Positions 8,775-17,976 are shown, numbered from the stretch's first letter. The stretch is DNA of 64,000 nucleotides from Eubacteriales bacterium (GCA_030536555.1 JAUNPU010000007.1:1-64000); one strand, 5' to 3'. Made by a program: numbers and translations. Notes: generated by a model not told the origin, from the letters alone.

Positions 8775-8808
8775 TGTTATCTGCTTTTTCGTAAAATGAA
8801 TATAAAAA

Positions 8809-8852
8809 GGACCTCTGTGTGGCCGGACATGGCTGCGTGGAGGTTCTTTTTT
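8809..8852 (+). terminator. Terminator after dctM
   Basis: A long stem pairs GGACCTC-TGTGTGGCC with GGCTGCGTG-GAGGTTC through several G-T pairs, and T6 follows. Confidence 0.8.
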
Positions 8853-8874
8853 GATAAAAATATTTTAATTCCTA

Positions 8875-8903
8875 TTGAATTGCTAGGAAATAAGGAGTAT
8901 AAT
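8875..8903 (+). promoter_or_regulatory. Sigma-A promoter of the cysteine desulfurase operon
   Basis: TTGAAT, a 17-base spacer and TATAAT. The start codon lies about 80 bases downstream. Confidence 0.75.
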
Positions 8904-8982
8904 AATATCAGACAGCAGAAGAAAGCTGCGGTCAGGGAAATCAGGTATAGAAGGACAATCCCGGAAAGGTGGATTTGAATTG

Positions 8983-10164
8983 ATGAATCAGAATATATAT
9001 TTAGATAATGCAGCGACGACCAGAACGAGACAGGAGGTTGTGGATGCCATGCTTCCGTACTTCACGGAGTATTACGGCAATCCGTCCTCGGTCTATGAAT
9101 TTGCCAGCCCTTCTAAGCAGGCGGTGGCAAAAGCCAGGGAGATCATTGCCGGAACCATCGGCGCAAAGCCCCAGGAGATCTACTTTACCGGCGGCGGCTC
9201 CGAGTCGGACAACTGGGCGCTGAAGGCCACGGCAGATGCTTATAAGGCGAAGGGCAATCACATCATCACCAGCAAGATCGAGCATCACGCGATCCTGCAC
9301 ACCTGCCAGTATCTGGAGCATCACGGCTTTGAGGTGACGTATCTGGATGTGGATGAGTACGGTATGGTGAAGCTGGAGGAGCTGAGGGCGGCGATCCGTC
9401 CCACCACGATCCTGATCTCCATTATGTTTGCCAACAATGAGATCGGCACCATTCAGCCGGTGAAGGAGATCGGGCAGATTGCGAAGGAGCACGGAATCCT
9501 GTTCCACGCGGACGCGGTGCAGGCATACGGACATCTGCCGATTCAGGTGGATGAGCTGAACATCGACATGATGAGCGCCAGTGGTCACAAGATCAACGGG
9601 CCAAAGGGCATCGGATTCTTATATATTCGCACGGGGGTGAAGATTCGTTCCTTCATCCACGGAGGCGCCCAGGAGCGCAAGCGCCGTGCCGGCACGGAAA
9701 ATGTTCCGGGCATCGTGGGCCTTGGCAGGGCGGCGGAGCTGGCGGCAGCGACCTTAAAGCAGCGGGCGGCTTACGAGAGCGGGCTGCGGGATTACCTGAT
9801 CGGGCGGGTGATGGAGGAGATTCCCTACACCAGGCTCAACGGGCATCCGGCCAACCGGCTTCCCAACAATGCCAACTTTGCATTTCGCTTCATCGAGGGC
9901 GAGTCGCTGCTGATCATGCTGGATGGCAAGGGTATCTGCGGCTCCAGCGGCTCGGCGTGCACCTCCGGCTCTCTGGACCCGTCCCATGTGCTGCTTGCCA
10001 TCGGACTGCCTCACGAGATCGCCCACGGTTCCCTGCGGCTGACCCTCAGTGAGGAGAATACGAAGGAAGAGCTGGATTACGTGGTGGAGAGCATGAAGGC
10101 GATTGTGGAGCGGCTGCGGAATATGTCGCCGCTGTATGAGGATTTTATGAAGCATAACCGATAG
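8983..10164 (+). CDS. iscS: Cysteine desulfurase (NifS/IscS family)
   Basis: This PLP enzyme removes sulfur from L-cysteine as a persulfide for Fe-S clusters and tRNA thiolation. It has about 393 residues. It begins with NIYLDNAATTRTRQEV, carries the PLP-binding Lys in SASGHKINGPKG (about residue 205), and the mobile active-site Cys in CGSSGSACTSGSLDPSHV (about 325). The ATG at 8983 follows AAAGGTGG. Next genes are an IscU-type scaffold and mnmA, which fits a sulfur-donor role in both Fe-S assembly and 2-thiouridine synthesis. It could equally be called nifS; the operon partner favours the IscS role. Confidence 0.93.
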   Translation: MNQNIYLDNAATTRTRQEVVDAMLPYFTEYYGNPSSVYEFASPSKQAVAKAREIIAGTIGAKPQEIYFTGGGSESDNWALKATADAYKAKGNHIITSKIEHHAILHTCQYLEHHGFEVTYLDVDEYGMVKLEELRAAIRPTTILISIMFANNEIGTIQPVKEIGQIAKEHGILFHADAVQAYGHLPIQVDELNIDMMSASGHKINGPKGIGFLYIRTGVKIRSFIHGGAQERKRRAGTENVPGIVGLGRAAELAAATLKQRAAYESGLRDYLIGRVMEEIPYTRLNGHPANRLPNNANFAFRFIEGESLLIMLDGKGICGSSGSACTSGSLDPSHVLLAIGLPHEIAHGSLRLTLSEENTKEELDYVVESMKAIVERLRNMSPLYEDFMKHNR

Positions 10165-10188
10165 TTTACAGAACAGGAGAATAAAACT

Positions 10189-10626
10189 ATGTACTCAGAT
10201 AAAGTAATGGACCATTTTGAGCATCCCAGAAATGTGGGAGAGATTGCGGACGCCAGTGGAGTGGGCACGGTAGGCAACGCCAGATGCGGGGATATTATGC
10301 GGATTTACCTGGATATTGATGAAAATCAGATTATCCGTGACTGTAAGTTCAAGACCTTCGGATGCGGCGCGGCGGTGGCGACCAGCAGCATGGCAACGGA
10401 GTTAGTGAAGGGCAAATCTATCCGGGAAGCCATGGAAGTTACCAACAAAGCAGTGATGGAGGCACTTGACGGATTGCCACCGGTTAAGGTACACTGTTCT
10501 TTGTTAGCAGAAGAAGCAATTCACGCGGCGCTGTGGGATTATGCCCAGAAGAACGGGATTCAGATCGAGGGACTGGAGCAGCCTAAGAGCGATATCAGTG
10601 AACACGAAGAGGAAGAAGAATATTAA
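10189..10626 (+). CDS. iscU: Fe-S cluster assembly scaffold, IscU/NifU N-terminal type
   Basis: A 145-residue scaffold on which Fe-S clusters are built with sulfur from the desulfurase encoded just upstream. The three ligand Cys are visible: GNARCGD (about residue 30), [15 protein letters not shown] (about 60) and VKVHCSLLA (about 105). A GD pair follows the first Cys as in the family. The acidic tail EHEEEEEY is unusual. The stop overlaps the mnmA start by one base. Confidence 0.92.
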   Translation: MYSDKVMDHFEHPRNVGEIADASGVGTVGNARCGDIMRIYLDIDENQIIRDCKFKTFGCGAAVATSSMATELVKGKSIREAMEVTNKAVMEALDGLPPVKVHCSLLAEEAIHAALWDYAQKNGIQIEGLEQPKSDISEHEEEEEY

Positions 10627-11711
10627 TGGAATCAGATAAGAAAAAGGTAGTAGTGGGCATGTCAGGCGGCGTCGATTCATCGGTGGCCGCCTGGCTGCTG
10701 AAGAAGCAGGGCTATGAGGTCATCGGCGTCACCATGCAGATCTGGCAGGACGAGGAGGAAGCTATCCAGGAGGAAAATGGCGGCTGCTGCGGCTTAAGCG
10801 CCGTGGATGACGCCAGACGGGTGGCATGGCAGCTGGAGATTCCCTATTATGTGATGAATTTCAAGAAGGAATTCAAGGAGCATGTGATGGATTATTTCGT
10901 GGACGAGTATCTCCACGGGCGGACTCCCAATCCCTGTATCGCCTGCAACCGGTATGTGAAGTGGGAATCTCTCTTGAAGCGGAGCATGGACATCGGGGCA
11001 GATTACATTGCCACCGGCCACTATGCCCGGGTGGAGCTGCTGGAGAACGGCCGCTATGCCCTGCGCAAGTCGGCGACGGCAGCCAAGGACCAGACCTATG
11101 CGCTCTACAACCTGACTCAGGAGCAGCTGTCCCACACCCTGATGCCCGTAGGTGCCTATACCAAGGAGGAGATCCGTGCCATGGCTGAGGAGCTGGGGCT
11201 GCAGGTGGCACACAAGGCGGACAGCCAGGAGATCTGCTTTATTCCAGATCACGATTATGCCAGATTCATTGTCGAGAACACAGATGCAGAGCTGCCAAAG
11301 GGCAATTTCGTGGACTTAGACGGCAATGTGATCGGCACCCACGAGGGCATTACCCACTATACGGTCGGACAGCGGAAGGGGCTGAACCTTTCCATGGGAC
11401 GGCCGGTATTTGTGGTGGAGATCCGCCCGGAGACCAATGAGGTGGTGATCGGTGACGGGGATGATGTATTTACGGATCATCTGATCTGCGACCGGGTGAA
11501 CTGGATGGCGATTGACGGGCTTCACGGGCAGGAGCGGCTGGTGCATGCCAAGATCCGCTACAGCCACAAGGGCGCCCCCTGCGTGATCCGGGAGATCGGT
11601 GACGGGCAGGTGGAATGTCAGTTTCAGGAGAAGGTCCGTGCCGTGACACCGGGCCAGGCAGTGGTGTTTTATGAGGGTGATTATGTGGTCGGCGGAGGAA
11701 CGATTCTTTAA
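10626..11711 (+). CDS. mnmA: tRNA-specific 2-thiouridylase MnmA
   Basis: MnmA activates U34 of tRNA-Lys, -Glu and -Gln with ATP and replaces O2 with sulfur. The 361-residue product has the PP-loop [14 protein letters not shown] at residues 10-23. The first catalytic Cys is in [13 protein letters not shown] and the second in [14 protein letters not shown] lies between them. The C-terminal beta-barrel ends [16 protein letters not shown]. Position behind iscS and iscU places the sulfur source in the same transcript. Confidence 0.95.
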   Translation: MESDKKKVVVGMSGGVDSSVAAWLLKKQGYEVIGVTMQIWQDEEEAIQEENGGCCGLSAVDDARRVAWQLEIPYYVMNFKKEFKEHVMDYFVDEYLHGRTPNPCIACNRYVKWESLLKRSMDIGADYIATGHYARVELLENGRYALRKSATAAKDQTYALYNLTQEQLSHTLMPVGAYTKEEIRAMAEELGLQVAHKADSQEICFIPDHDYARFIVENTDAELPKGNFVDLDGNVIGTHEGITHYTVGQRKGLNLSMGRPVFVVEIRPETNEVVIGDGDDVFTDHLICDRVNWMAIDGLHGQERLVHAKIRYSHKGAPCVIREIGDGQVECQFQEKVRAVTPGQAVVFYEGDYVVGGGTIL

Positions 11712-11737
11712 TTTTAAGAGGCAGAGGGAATGGAATC

Positions 11738-13147
11738 ATGAAGAAATGTGAAGGAATGAGAAAGAGAATTGTGGTGCTTGGCAGTGCGGTGGTGCTGGCA
11801 TCGGTATCCGTGTCTGTGGCAGGATGCCAGGTACAGGCGGCCGGGGCGGAGACAAGTGAGGCAGCAGGAAATGAAGCTGCGGGAAACGGAGCCGTGAATG
11901 GGGCGGCAGGCGGTGAAGCTGCGGAAAATGGAGCTGCGAATGGGGCGGCAGGTGCCGGGGAGACGGCGGTGATTACCATTGGAACAGCGCAGGAGACTGA
12001 GACAGCGGAAAAGACAGTGGCGGCGCCGGAGATAGAAGTGATATCAGGGACAGACTCGGCATCTGCGACAGAGCCGACACTTGCGTTGGAGGCGCGGGAT
12101 GAGACTGTGTATGTGCAGGCAACCAGCTTAAATGTGCGGGTGAAGCCCGGGACGGATGCGGAAGCTGTGGGGCGTCTCAAGCAGGGAGACGCGGTGAAGC
12201 GCACCGGCTACAGTGAGAAGTGGAGCCGCGTGATATACCAGGAGAAGGAGTGTTATGTGGCGTCTGAGTATCTGACAGCACAGAAGCCGGTTGTTGAGAC
12301 GGCACAGAAGCCGGATGAGGGGGCGGAAGGCTCCGGGGAGAGCGGGGAGTCTTCAGCTCAGGCATCGGAGACTGGAGAAGCCGCTGCAGCCGGCGGGAAG
12401 AAGGTTTCCCTGAACAGTGACTGGAGCTATGCGGGATTTTCGAAGATTTCTTCCGGTCAGGCGGTGCTGTACCGCTCGGAAGCAGCAGACCGCAGGAACC
12501 GGGTAGTCTGCGTCAATGCGGGACACGGTACGAAGGGAGGCTCTTCGGTGAAGACCCAGTGCCATCCGGACGGTACGCCGAAGGTGACCGGCGGAACCAC
12601 CGGAGCCGGGGCAGTGTCTGCGGTGGCGGTGTCCGGCGGCATGACCTTTGCGGACGGCACGCCGGAGTCGAAGGTGACCCTTGCCATGACAAAGGTGCTG
12701 AAGGAGAAGCTTCTCGCCCGGGGCTACGATGTGCTGATGATCCGGGAGTCCGATGACGTGCAGCTTGACAATGTGGCAAGAACGGTGCTTGCCAATAATC
12801 TGGCAGACTGTCACATCGCGCTCCACTGGGATTCCACAGCAAAAGACAAGGGTGCATTCTACATGAGCGTGCCGGATGTGGCGTCGTATCGGGCGATGGA
12901 GCCGGTGGCGTCCCACTGGCAGCAGCACCATGCTCTGGGAGACAGCCTGATTGCAGGGCTGAAGGGGGCCGGGGTGAAGATCTTCTCCGGCGGAACTATG
13001 GCGATGGACCTGACCCAGACTTCCTATTCGACGGTTCCGTCTGTGGACATTGAGCTGGGAGACAAGGCGTCCGACCATTCCGCCGGAACCCTTGATAAGC
13101 TGGCGGCAGGGCTGGCGGACGGAGTGGAGCTGTACTTTGGGAGATGA
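11738..13147 (+). CDS. Lipoprotein N-acetylmuramoyl-L-alanine amidase with SH3 domain
   Basis: This 469-residue exported peptidoglycan hydrolase cleaves the MurNAc-L-Ala bond. The N-terminus is basic, then hydrophobic, ending in a lipobox-like SVAGC (about residue 30). An Ala/Gly/Glu/Asn-rich linker with NGAANGAAG repeats covers about 35-90. A bacterial SH3 domain (SLNVRVKPGTDAEAVGRL) covers about 125-185. An amidase_3 catalytic domain runs from about 250: zinc His in VNAGHGTKGG, second His in IALHWDS, catalytic Glu in SVDIELGDKASDH near the C-terminus. Rich in GC-biased codons. A 39-bp tandem repeat crosses its stop codon. Confidence 0.85.
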   Translation: MKKCEGMRKRIVVLGSAVVLASVSVSVAGCQVQAAGAETSEAAGNEAAGNGAVNGAAGGEAAENGAANGAAGAGETAVITIGTAQETETAEKTVAAPEIEVISGTDSASATEPTLALEARDETVYVQATSLNVRVKPGTDAEAVGRLKQGDAVKRTGYSEKWSRVIYQEKECYVASEYLTAQKPVVETAQKPDEGAEGSGESGESSAQASETGEAAAAGGKKVSLNSDWSYAGFSKISSGQAVLYRSEAADRRNRVVCVNAGHGTKGGSSVKTQCHPDGTPKVTGGTTGAGAVSAVAVSGGMTFADGTPESKVTLAMTKVLKEKLLARGYDVLMIRESDDVQLDNVARTVLANNLADCHIALHWDSTAKDKGAFYMSVPDVASYRAMEPVASHWQQHHALGDSLIAGLKGAGVKIFSGGTMAMDLTQTSYSTVPSVDIELGDKASDHSAGTLDKLAAGLADGVELYFGR

Positions 13148-13192
13148 TGGCTGTCGGACGGAGTTGAACTATACTTTGGCAGATAATAGCTG
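13115..13192 (+). repeat. 39-bp tandem duplication across the amidase stop codon
   Basis: Unit 1 at 13115-13153 and unit 2 at 13154-13192 share GGACGGAGT, TACTTTGG and AGCTG/GGCTG blocks. The stop lies in unit 1, and unit 2 is a decayed copy outside the gene. Confidence 0.75.
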
Positions 13193-13233
13193 TCGTTGGT
13201 ATTGGCAGGTTGATATTTGAAACAAATATACCA

Positions 13234-13262
13234 TTTACAATTTGCAGAATATCATGTATAAT
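13234..13262 (+). promoter_or_regulatory. Promoter of tRNA-Ser
   Basis: TTTACA, a 17-base spacer and TATAAT end about 50 bases before the mature tRNA. Confidence 0.7.
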
Positions 13263-13313
13263 ATCTTGGTTGACGTTCGACTGCGGTGCAGAAGGGCGGC
13301 ATGAGGTTCTGCT

Positions 13314-13401
13314 GGAGATGTACCCAAGTGGCTGAAGGGTCCGCACTCGAAATGCGGTAGGTCGGGTAACCGGCGCGAGGGTTCAAATCCCTCCATCTCC
13401 G
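13314..13401 (+). tRNA. tRNA-Ser (anticodon CGA)
   Basis: The acceptor stem GGAGATG / CATCTCC closes an 88-base cloverleaf. The anticodon arm CCGCA-CTCGAAA-TGCGG gives CGA at 13348-13350. There is a long variable arm typical of serine tRNA, and the T arm is GAGGG-TTCAAAT-CCCTC. CCA is not encoded. The discriminator base is G. Confidence 0.96.
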
Positions 13402-13410
13402 TACTGAAAG

Positions 13411-13458
13411 GGGCGGTCGCTTCACGATGTTTCAATCGTTCAAGCGACCGCTCTTGTT
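13411..13458 (+). terminator. Terminator after tRNA-Ser
   Basis: GCGGTCGCTT (13413-13422) pairs with AAGCGACCGC (13442-13451). An inner ACGAT/ATCGT stem and TCTTGTTTA follow. Confidence 0.75.
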
Positions 13459-13575
13459 TATTATTGCCAGATTTATCAGAAAACGTGCCGGTGGCAGGTT
13501 CGCTGTCTTTAATCGCCATACAGATCAGCAAGCATGCCGGTGACAGATTCCCGGATTCCCAGACTTGCGGATTTT

Positions 13576-13870
13576 AGGGGACCCATCATTGGACAATAAA
13601 CAGGAAAATATCAAAAAATTATCCAAAATTTCTCATGACCATGGATTTTACACCTCAAAACAGTTGACATAAAACACATTTTGGATAATTTCCTTCGAAT
13701 TGCTCATTAATTATCCAAAATCCCCAGATTTTTGGATAATTTTCCCTGAAATCTGGATTTTATTGTCCAAACGGTCTACATAAAACTTGTTTTTCGGTCT
13801 GACATCAAGAAATTTCTTATGGCTTTGGATAATTTTTCCTGATTTCGCCATTTATTGTCCAAAGTCCCCT
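13576..13870. repeat. 295-bp non-coding inverted-repeat element (MITE-like)
   Basis: The ends are AGGGGAC and GTCCCCT. Inside them lie TTGGACAATAAA (13589) and TTTATTGTCCAA (13851). Between them are further copies in both orientations of two words, ATTATCCAAA (13618, 13710) and TTTGGATAAT (13680, 13731, 13825), plus another TTTATTGTCCAA (13759). ACATAAAAC occurs twice. No reading frame of note exists. The region fills the gap between tRNA-Ser and the PAP2 gene. The nature of the element is inferred from its symmetry only. Confidence 0.55.
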
Positions 13871-13910
13871 GTTAAAAACAATAGTTAAGAAAGAAGGAGG
13901 TGCATGCAAT

Positions 13911-14444
13911 ATGGCAGAACTGGAACTGAAGATACTGGACGGCATCCAGGAGGTATTCGGCTCGGCATTCAGCGACTGTTTTTTTCCAGCGGTGACGAAG
14001 CTGGGGAATGCGGGGATGATCTGGATTGTCCTGACGCTGCTTTTGGTCATCGTACCGCGCACGCGGAGGGCAGGATATATGGCGGCGTTTAGTCTGGCGC
14101 TGGAGGCGGCGGTCTGCAACCTGATCCTAAAGCCCATGGTGGCGCGAATCAGGCCCTGTGACCTGGCGGAAGGGATTCAGCTTCTGATCGGGCGGCCGGA
14201 GGACTATTCTTTTCCGTCGGGACATACGTCGGCGGGATTTGCGGTGGCGGCGGCGCTGCTGCTTTCTGGAAGCAGGCTGGGGATTCCGACGCTGGTGCTG
14301 GCGGTGATGATTGCATTTTCCCGTCTGTATCTGTATGTGCACTTTCCGACGGATGTGCTGGCGGGGGCGCTGCTGGGGATTGCCGCTGCTCTGGTGGTCC
14401 GGTCTTGTAAAAATGTGACAGAGAGACGAAAAAACAGGCTCTGA
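13911..14444 (+). CDS. PAP2-family membrane phosphatase
   Basis: This 177-residue integral membrane phosphatase resembles undecaprenyl-diphosphate or phosphatidate phosphatases. The three signature pieces are KPMVARIRPC (about residue 73), PSGHTSAGFA (about 102) and SRLYLYVHFPTDVLAG (about 140), with the catalytic His residues in the last two. Several hydrophobic helices surround them. AAGGAGG lies 10 bases before the ATG. The natural lipid substrate is not evident. Confidence 0.87.
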   Translation: MAELELKILDGIQEVFGSAFSDCFFPAVTKLGNAGMIWIVLTLLLVIVPRTRRAGYMAAFSLALEAAVCNLILKPMVARIRPCDLAEGIQLLIGRPEDYSFPSGHTSAGFAVAAALLLSGSRLGIPTLVLAVMIAFSRLYLYVHFPTDVLAGALLGIAAALVVRSCKNVTERRKNRL

Positions 14445-14533
14445 CTCTCGTCAAAAAAATACTTTGCTATACAGGCGGATTATGTTAAAATACCAATAAA
14501 AGATTTTTGGATAAACCAGAGGAGAATATAATT

Positions 14534-15517
14534 ATGATCAGAATTGGTATTTTAGGTTATGGAAATCTGGGCAGAGGCGTGGAGAGCGCTGTGAGCCAGA
14601 ATGCGGATATGGAGCTGATTGCGGTATTTACCCGCAGAAGCCCGGAGACAGTGAAGGTGAGAACGGCAGGTGTGAAGGTGCTGCATGCAGATGAGTTAGA
14701 GCATATGCAGGACCAGATTGACGTGCTGATTCTCTGCGGCGGCAGTGCTACGGATCTGCCGGTGCAGACTCCCAAGTATGCGTCCATGTACAATGTGGTG
14801 GACAGCTTTGATACCCATGCGAAGATTCCGGAGCATTTTGCGGCTGTGGATGCGGCTGCGAAGGCGGCTGGCAAGATTGGTGTCATTTCCTGTGGATGGG
14901 ATCCGGGTATGTTCTCCTTAAACCGCCTGTATGCCGGCGCGGTGCTGCCGGAGGGGAAGGACTACACCTTCTGGGGCAAGGGCGTCAGTCAGGGACATTC
15001 CGACGCAGTGCGCCGCATCGAGGGTGTGAAGGACTGCAGACAGTACACCATTCCGGTGCCGGAGGCGCTTGAGGCAGTGAGAAGCGGCAGCCATCCGGAG
15101 CTGACCACCAGACAGAAGCACACCAGAGAGTGCTTCGTTGTGGCAGAAGAGGGCGCTGATCTTGCCCGCATCGAGAATGAGATCAAGACCATGCCCAACT
15201 ACTTTGCAGACTATGACACGACGGTGCATTTCATCGACGAGGCGGAGATGAAGCGGGACCACAGCGGACTGCCTCACGGCGGCTGTGTGATCCGCACCGG
15301 CAACACCGGCATGGACCGGGAGCACACCCATGTGATCGAGTACAGCCTGAAGCTGGATTCCAATCCGGAGTTCACCGGCTCTGTGATCGCAGCCTTCGCC
15401 AGAGCGGCTTACCGCATGAATCAGGAAGGCATGAAGGGCGGAAAGACCGTATTTGACATTGCACCGGCTTACCTGTCTGCACAGAGCGGCGAGGAGCTGA
15501 GAGCACATTTACTGTAA
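14534..15517 (+). CDS. ddh: meso-Diaminopimelate D-dehydrogenase
   Basis: This NADPH-dependent enzyme makes meso-DAP in one step from tetrahydrodipicolinate for peptidoglycan and lysine. The 327-residue product starts MIRIGILGYGNLGRGV, a Rossmann motif. It carries the characteristic CGWDPGMFSLNRLY at about 120 and FWGKGVSQGHSDAVRRI at about 143, then QKHTRECFVV and GLPHGG, all typical of Ddh. AGAGGAGA lies upstream of the ATG; an in-frame TTG at 14507 is unlikely as the start. Confidence 0.93.
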   Translation: MIRIGILGYGNLGRGVESAVSQNADMELIAVFTRRSPETVKVRTAGVKVLHADELEHMQDQIDVLILCGGSATDLPVQTPKYASMYNVVDSFDTHAKIPEHFAAVDAAAKAAGKIGVISCGWDPGMFSLNRLYAGAVLPEGKDYTFWGKGVSQGHSDAVRRIEGVKDCRQYTIPVPEALEAVRSGSHPELTTRQKHTRECFVVAEEGADLARIENEIKTMPNYFADYDTTVHFIDEAEMKRDHSGLPHGGCVIRTGNTGMDREHTHVIEYSLKLDSNPEFTGSVIAAFARAAYRMNQEGMKGGKTVFDIAPAYLSAQSGEELRAHLL

Positions 15518-15543
15518 GGAACGAAAGGCAAGGGAGGTCTGTT

Positions 15544-16326
15544 ATGATTAAGTTGATCGTGTCGGATATTGACGGAACGCTGTTGGAGGACGGCGGACAT
15601 GAGCTGAATCCGGAACTGTTTGAGGTGATTTTGAAGCTGCGTGACCGGGGCGTGCAGTTTGCGGCAGCCAGCGGGCGGCAGTGGGCGAGCATCGATACGC
15701 TGTTTGATCCCATCAAGGAGCGGATCTTCTATCTTTCGGACAATGGCGCTTATGTGGGCTGTGCGGCGCGGAATCTGTATCTGAACACCATCGACCGGGA
15801 TCTGGTCATGGATATCGTCCGCGATATCCGGGCGGAGGGACTGACGGTAATGCTGAGCGGACCGGATGTGGTGTATCTGGATCAGCATGATCCGGAGTTC
15901 TATGACTGGCTGATCAACGGCTACAAGTTCCGGGTGAAGCTGGTGGATGATGTGACGAAGGTGGACGATCAGTTTATCAAGATCTCCGCTTACCGGAAGA
16001 CGGATATCGAGGCGGCTACGGTGAGACTTCGGGAGAAATACAGCGGAAAGCTGAAGATGGCAATCTCCGGGGACATGTGGATGGACTGCATGGCTACCGG
16101 CGTCAACAAGGGGCAGGCGGTGAAGCTTCTGCAGGACAGCCTGGGCATTCTGCCGGAGGAGACCATGGCATTTGGCGACCAGCTGAATGATATCGAGATG
16201 CTGCAGCAGGCATACTACAGCTTTGCCATCGGCAATGCAAGACCGGAGGTCAAGGCGGTGGCGCGGTTCGAGGCGGATACCAATGTGAACGACGGCGTGC
16301 TGAAGGTGCTGAAGCTGCTCTTGTAG
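15544..16326 (+). CDS. HAD-family phosphatase, Cof type
   Basis: This 260-residue cytosolic sugar- or flavin-phosphate phosphatase begins with the HAD motif I VSDIDGTLL at residues 6-14. Later motifs are the C2B cap, a Lys in GVNKGQAVKLL, and motif IV AFGDQLNDIEML at about 214. The substrate is unknown, as is usual for the Cof group. It follows ddh by 26 bases and precedes the foldase by 26 bases, so a shared transcript is likely. Confidence 0.9.
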   Translation: MIKLIVSDIDGTLLEDGGHELNPELFEVILKLRDRGVQFAAASGRQWASIDTLFDPIKERIFYLSDNGAYVGCAARNLYLNTIDRDLVMDIVRDIRAEGLTVMLSGPDVVYLDQHDPEFYDWLINGYKFRVKLVDDVTKVDDQFIKISAYRKTDIEAATVRLREKYSGKLKMAISGDMWMDCMATGVNKGQAVKLLQDSLGILPEETMAFGDQLNDIEMLQQAYYSFAIGNARPEVKAVARFEADTNVNDGVLKVLKLLL

Positions 16327-16352
16327 GCAGAAAACAAAAAGGAGCTTAAGGA

Positions 16353-17327
16353 TTGAAGGTGAGATTCAAAAGGGCAGTTCTGGCGGCGGTGTCCGCGGCG
16401 GCGATTGCACTTGCCTCCGGCTGCGGCGGGACGATTCCGATCGTGTCGGACAGCAGGGAGAATCAGGGCTACACCGACGCCCAGACCATGCTGATCGTGG
16501 CGACGGAGCGGAACCGCTACCGGGATGTATACACAGATCAGATCTGGCAGGTGCCGGTGGATGATGAGGGCAATGTATTTCAGACCTATCTGCTGGGGCA
16601 GGTGAGGAATTTCCTGAAGGAGATGAAGACCACCAATCTTCTGGCAAAGGAGCGGGAGATCACCCTGTCCAGCCAGGATAAGGAGCTGGTGGAGCAGCTG
16701 ACGGACCGGTTCTGTCAGACCATGACGGAGGCGGACCGAAGCTACACCGGGGCAGGCAGAGAGGACGTCTATACCATGTATGCGGACTATCATCTTGCCA
16801 ACAAGCTTGTGGATGAGCTGACGAAGGATGTGAATCTGGAGATCAGTGACAGCGAAGCCAGAGTGATGGTGGTGCAGGAAATCGTCCTCAGTGACCGGGA
16901 AACCGCGGAGGCGGTGCAGCAGCAGGCTGCGGAGGAGGATGCGGACTTTGCGTCCATTGCCAGGACCATGGCGGAGAATAAGACCATCGAGACTTCCGTG
17001 GGACGGGGGGAACGTTCACAGGAGTACGAGACCGTGGTATTTGCGCTGGAAGCCGGGCAGGTGAGTCCGGTGATCCCGGTGGATGGTCAGTATTACATTG
17101 TAAAGTGTATCAATGAATTTGATGAGGATGCCACGCTGGAGCGGAAGGAGAAGCTGGCGCTGCAGCGCAAGCAGCAGGCGTTTCGGGGGATATACGAGAC
17201 CTATGCGGCGGAGCATCCGGTGGAGATCGGAGGAGAGCTCTGGGACAGCATTTCCTTCACAGACGGGGCAGATTCCACCACAACGGAGTTCTTTCAGCTT
17301 TATCAGGAGATGACGGAGAAGCCGTGA
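16353..17327 (+). CDS. Exported peptidyl-prolyl isomerase lipoprotein (PrsA/parvulin-like)
   Basis: This 324-residue lipoprotein foldase has a basic N-terminus, a hydrophobic stretch and the lipobox LASGC (about residue 27). A SurA/PrsA-like N-terminal helical region is followed by a rotamase domain at about 170-260: EIVLSDRETAEAVQ, SVGRGERSQEYETVVFAL, VIPVDGQYYIVKCI. The start is a TTG with AAAGGAG upstream. In Gram-positives such proteins help secreted proteins fold outside the membrane. Confidence 0.82.
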   Translation: MKVRFKRAVLAAVSAAAIALASGCGGTIPIVSDSRENQGYTDAQTMLIVATERNRYRDVYTDQIWQVPVDDEGNVFQTYLLGQVRNFLKEMKTTNLLAKEREITLSSQDKELVEQLTDRFCQTMTEADRSYTGAGREDVYTMYADYHLANKLVDELTKDVNLEISDSEARVMVVQEIVLSDRETAEAVQQQAAEEDADFASIARTMAENKTIETSVGRGERSQEYETVVFALEAGQVSPVIPVDGQYYIVKCINEFDEDATLERKEKLALQRKQQAFRGIYETYAAEHPVEIGGELWDSISFTDGADSTTTEFFQLYQEMTEKP

Positions 17328-17371
17328 CGGGGATATGAGATACTATGGGAAGACAGATGGGGTGAACAGAT

Positions 17372-17869
17372 ATGGTTGCGCTGAAAATGGAAGACTTGAG
17401 GCAATTTACCTCACAGTTATTTGTGGGGGAGACATTTGACAGATGGCTGGTGCGGGAAGCCACGATTGTGACATTCAATTCCTTTACCATTGACGGGCAT
17501 ATCCGTCAGGGGTACTATTCCGAGCGGGAGTTAGAGGAGAATCAGATCGAGGAGCTGTCCTCCTGGAAGGCGCTGAGACCCTTCTGCTTCTCGCTGATCA
17601 AGGGGAAGAAGCTGCCGGAGAGCTTTCAGATCACGCTGCAGCTGGCACCGGCGGATGTGGAGACCTTCTTAAAGTATGCGCAGCTGGAGTTCACGGTGGA
17701 GCAGGTCAACGGTCTGTACTTAAATATCCGCTATGAGGCGGGGACTGTACACTGCGTGACCGGAACCTCCCTGAACCTGTTTACCCTGGACCGTCAGATC
17801 GAGATCGAGTGGGATGAGGCGGCGCGGCTGTACTTTAAGCGGGAGAAGATTCCCTATTCCGAGGCGTAA
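17372..17869 (+). CDS. Small conserved protein of unknown function
   Basis: The 165-residue soluble protein has mixed alpha/beta character and no signal peptide. It resembles an uncharacterised Lachnospiraceae family (my recollection is DUF5721, unverified). Features are KMEDLRQFTSQLFVGETFD near the start and FTLDRQIEIEWDEAARLYF near the end. It follows the foldase gene by 44 bases. Confidence 0.6.
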   Translation: MVALKMEDLRQFTSQLFVGETFDRWLVREATIVTFNSFTIDGHIRQGYYSERELEENQIEELSSWKALRPFCFSLIKGKKLPESFQITLQLAPADVETFLKYAQLEFTVEQVNGLYLNIRYEAGTVHCVTGTSLNLFTLDRQIEIEWDEAARLYFKREKIPYSEA

Positions 17870-17942
17870 CGGCTCTGAAACGGAACAATCAGACGGCATC
17901 TTAACTGGAAATTATAAACAAAATATTAAATATCACGTTTTG

Positions 17943-17969
17943 CTAGCACTCACGGCGGTTGAGTGCTAG
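17943..17969. promoter_or_regulatory. CIRCE operator (HrcA binding site)
   Basis: CTAGCACTC, nine bases and GAGTGCTAG form a perfect 9-bp inverted repeat matching the CIRCE consensus. It sits 7 bases upstream of the htpG -35. A T-run follows, so it may also end transcription from the left. Confidence 0.93.
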
Positions 17970-17976
17970 TTTTTTA

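Noticed and set aside
8796..8978. 60-residue ORF after dctM
   Set aside because: It consists of the terminator hairpin and the promoter of the next operon and has no ribosome site.
13314..13870. tRNA-Ser as an integration site with an att repeat in the following gap
   Set aside because: No copy of the tRNA 3' end was seen downstream and there is no integrase nearby; the repeats there are of another kind.
13576..13870. CRISPR array
   Set aside because: Repeats occur in both orientations with irregular spacing and no cas genes are near.
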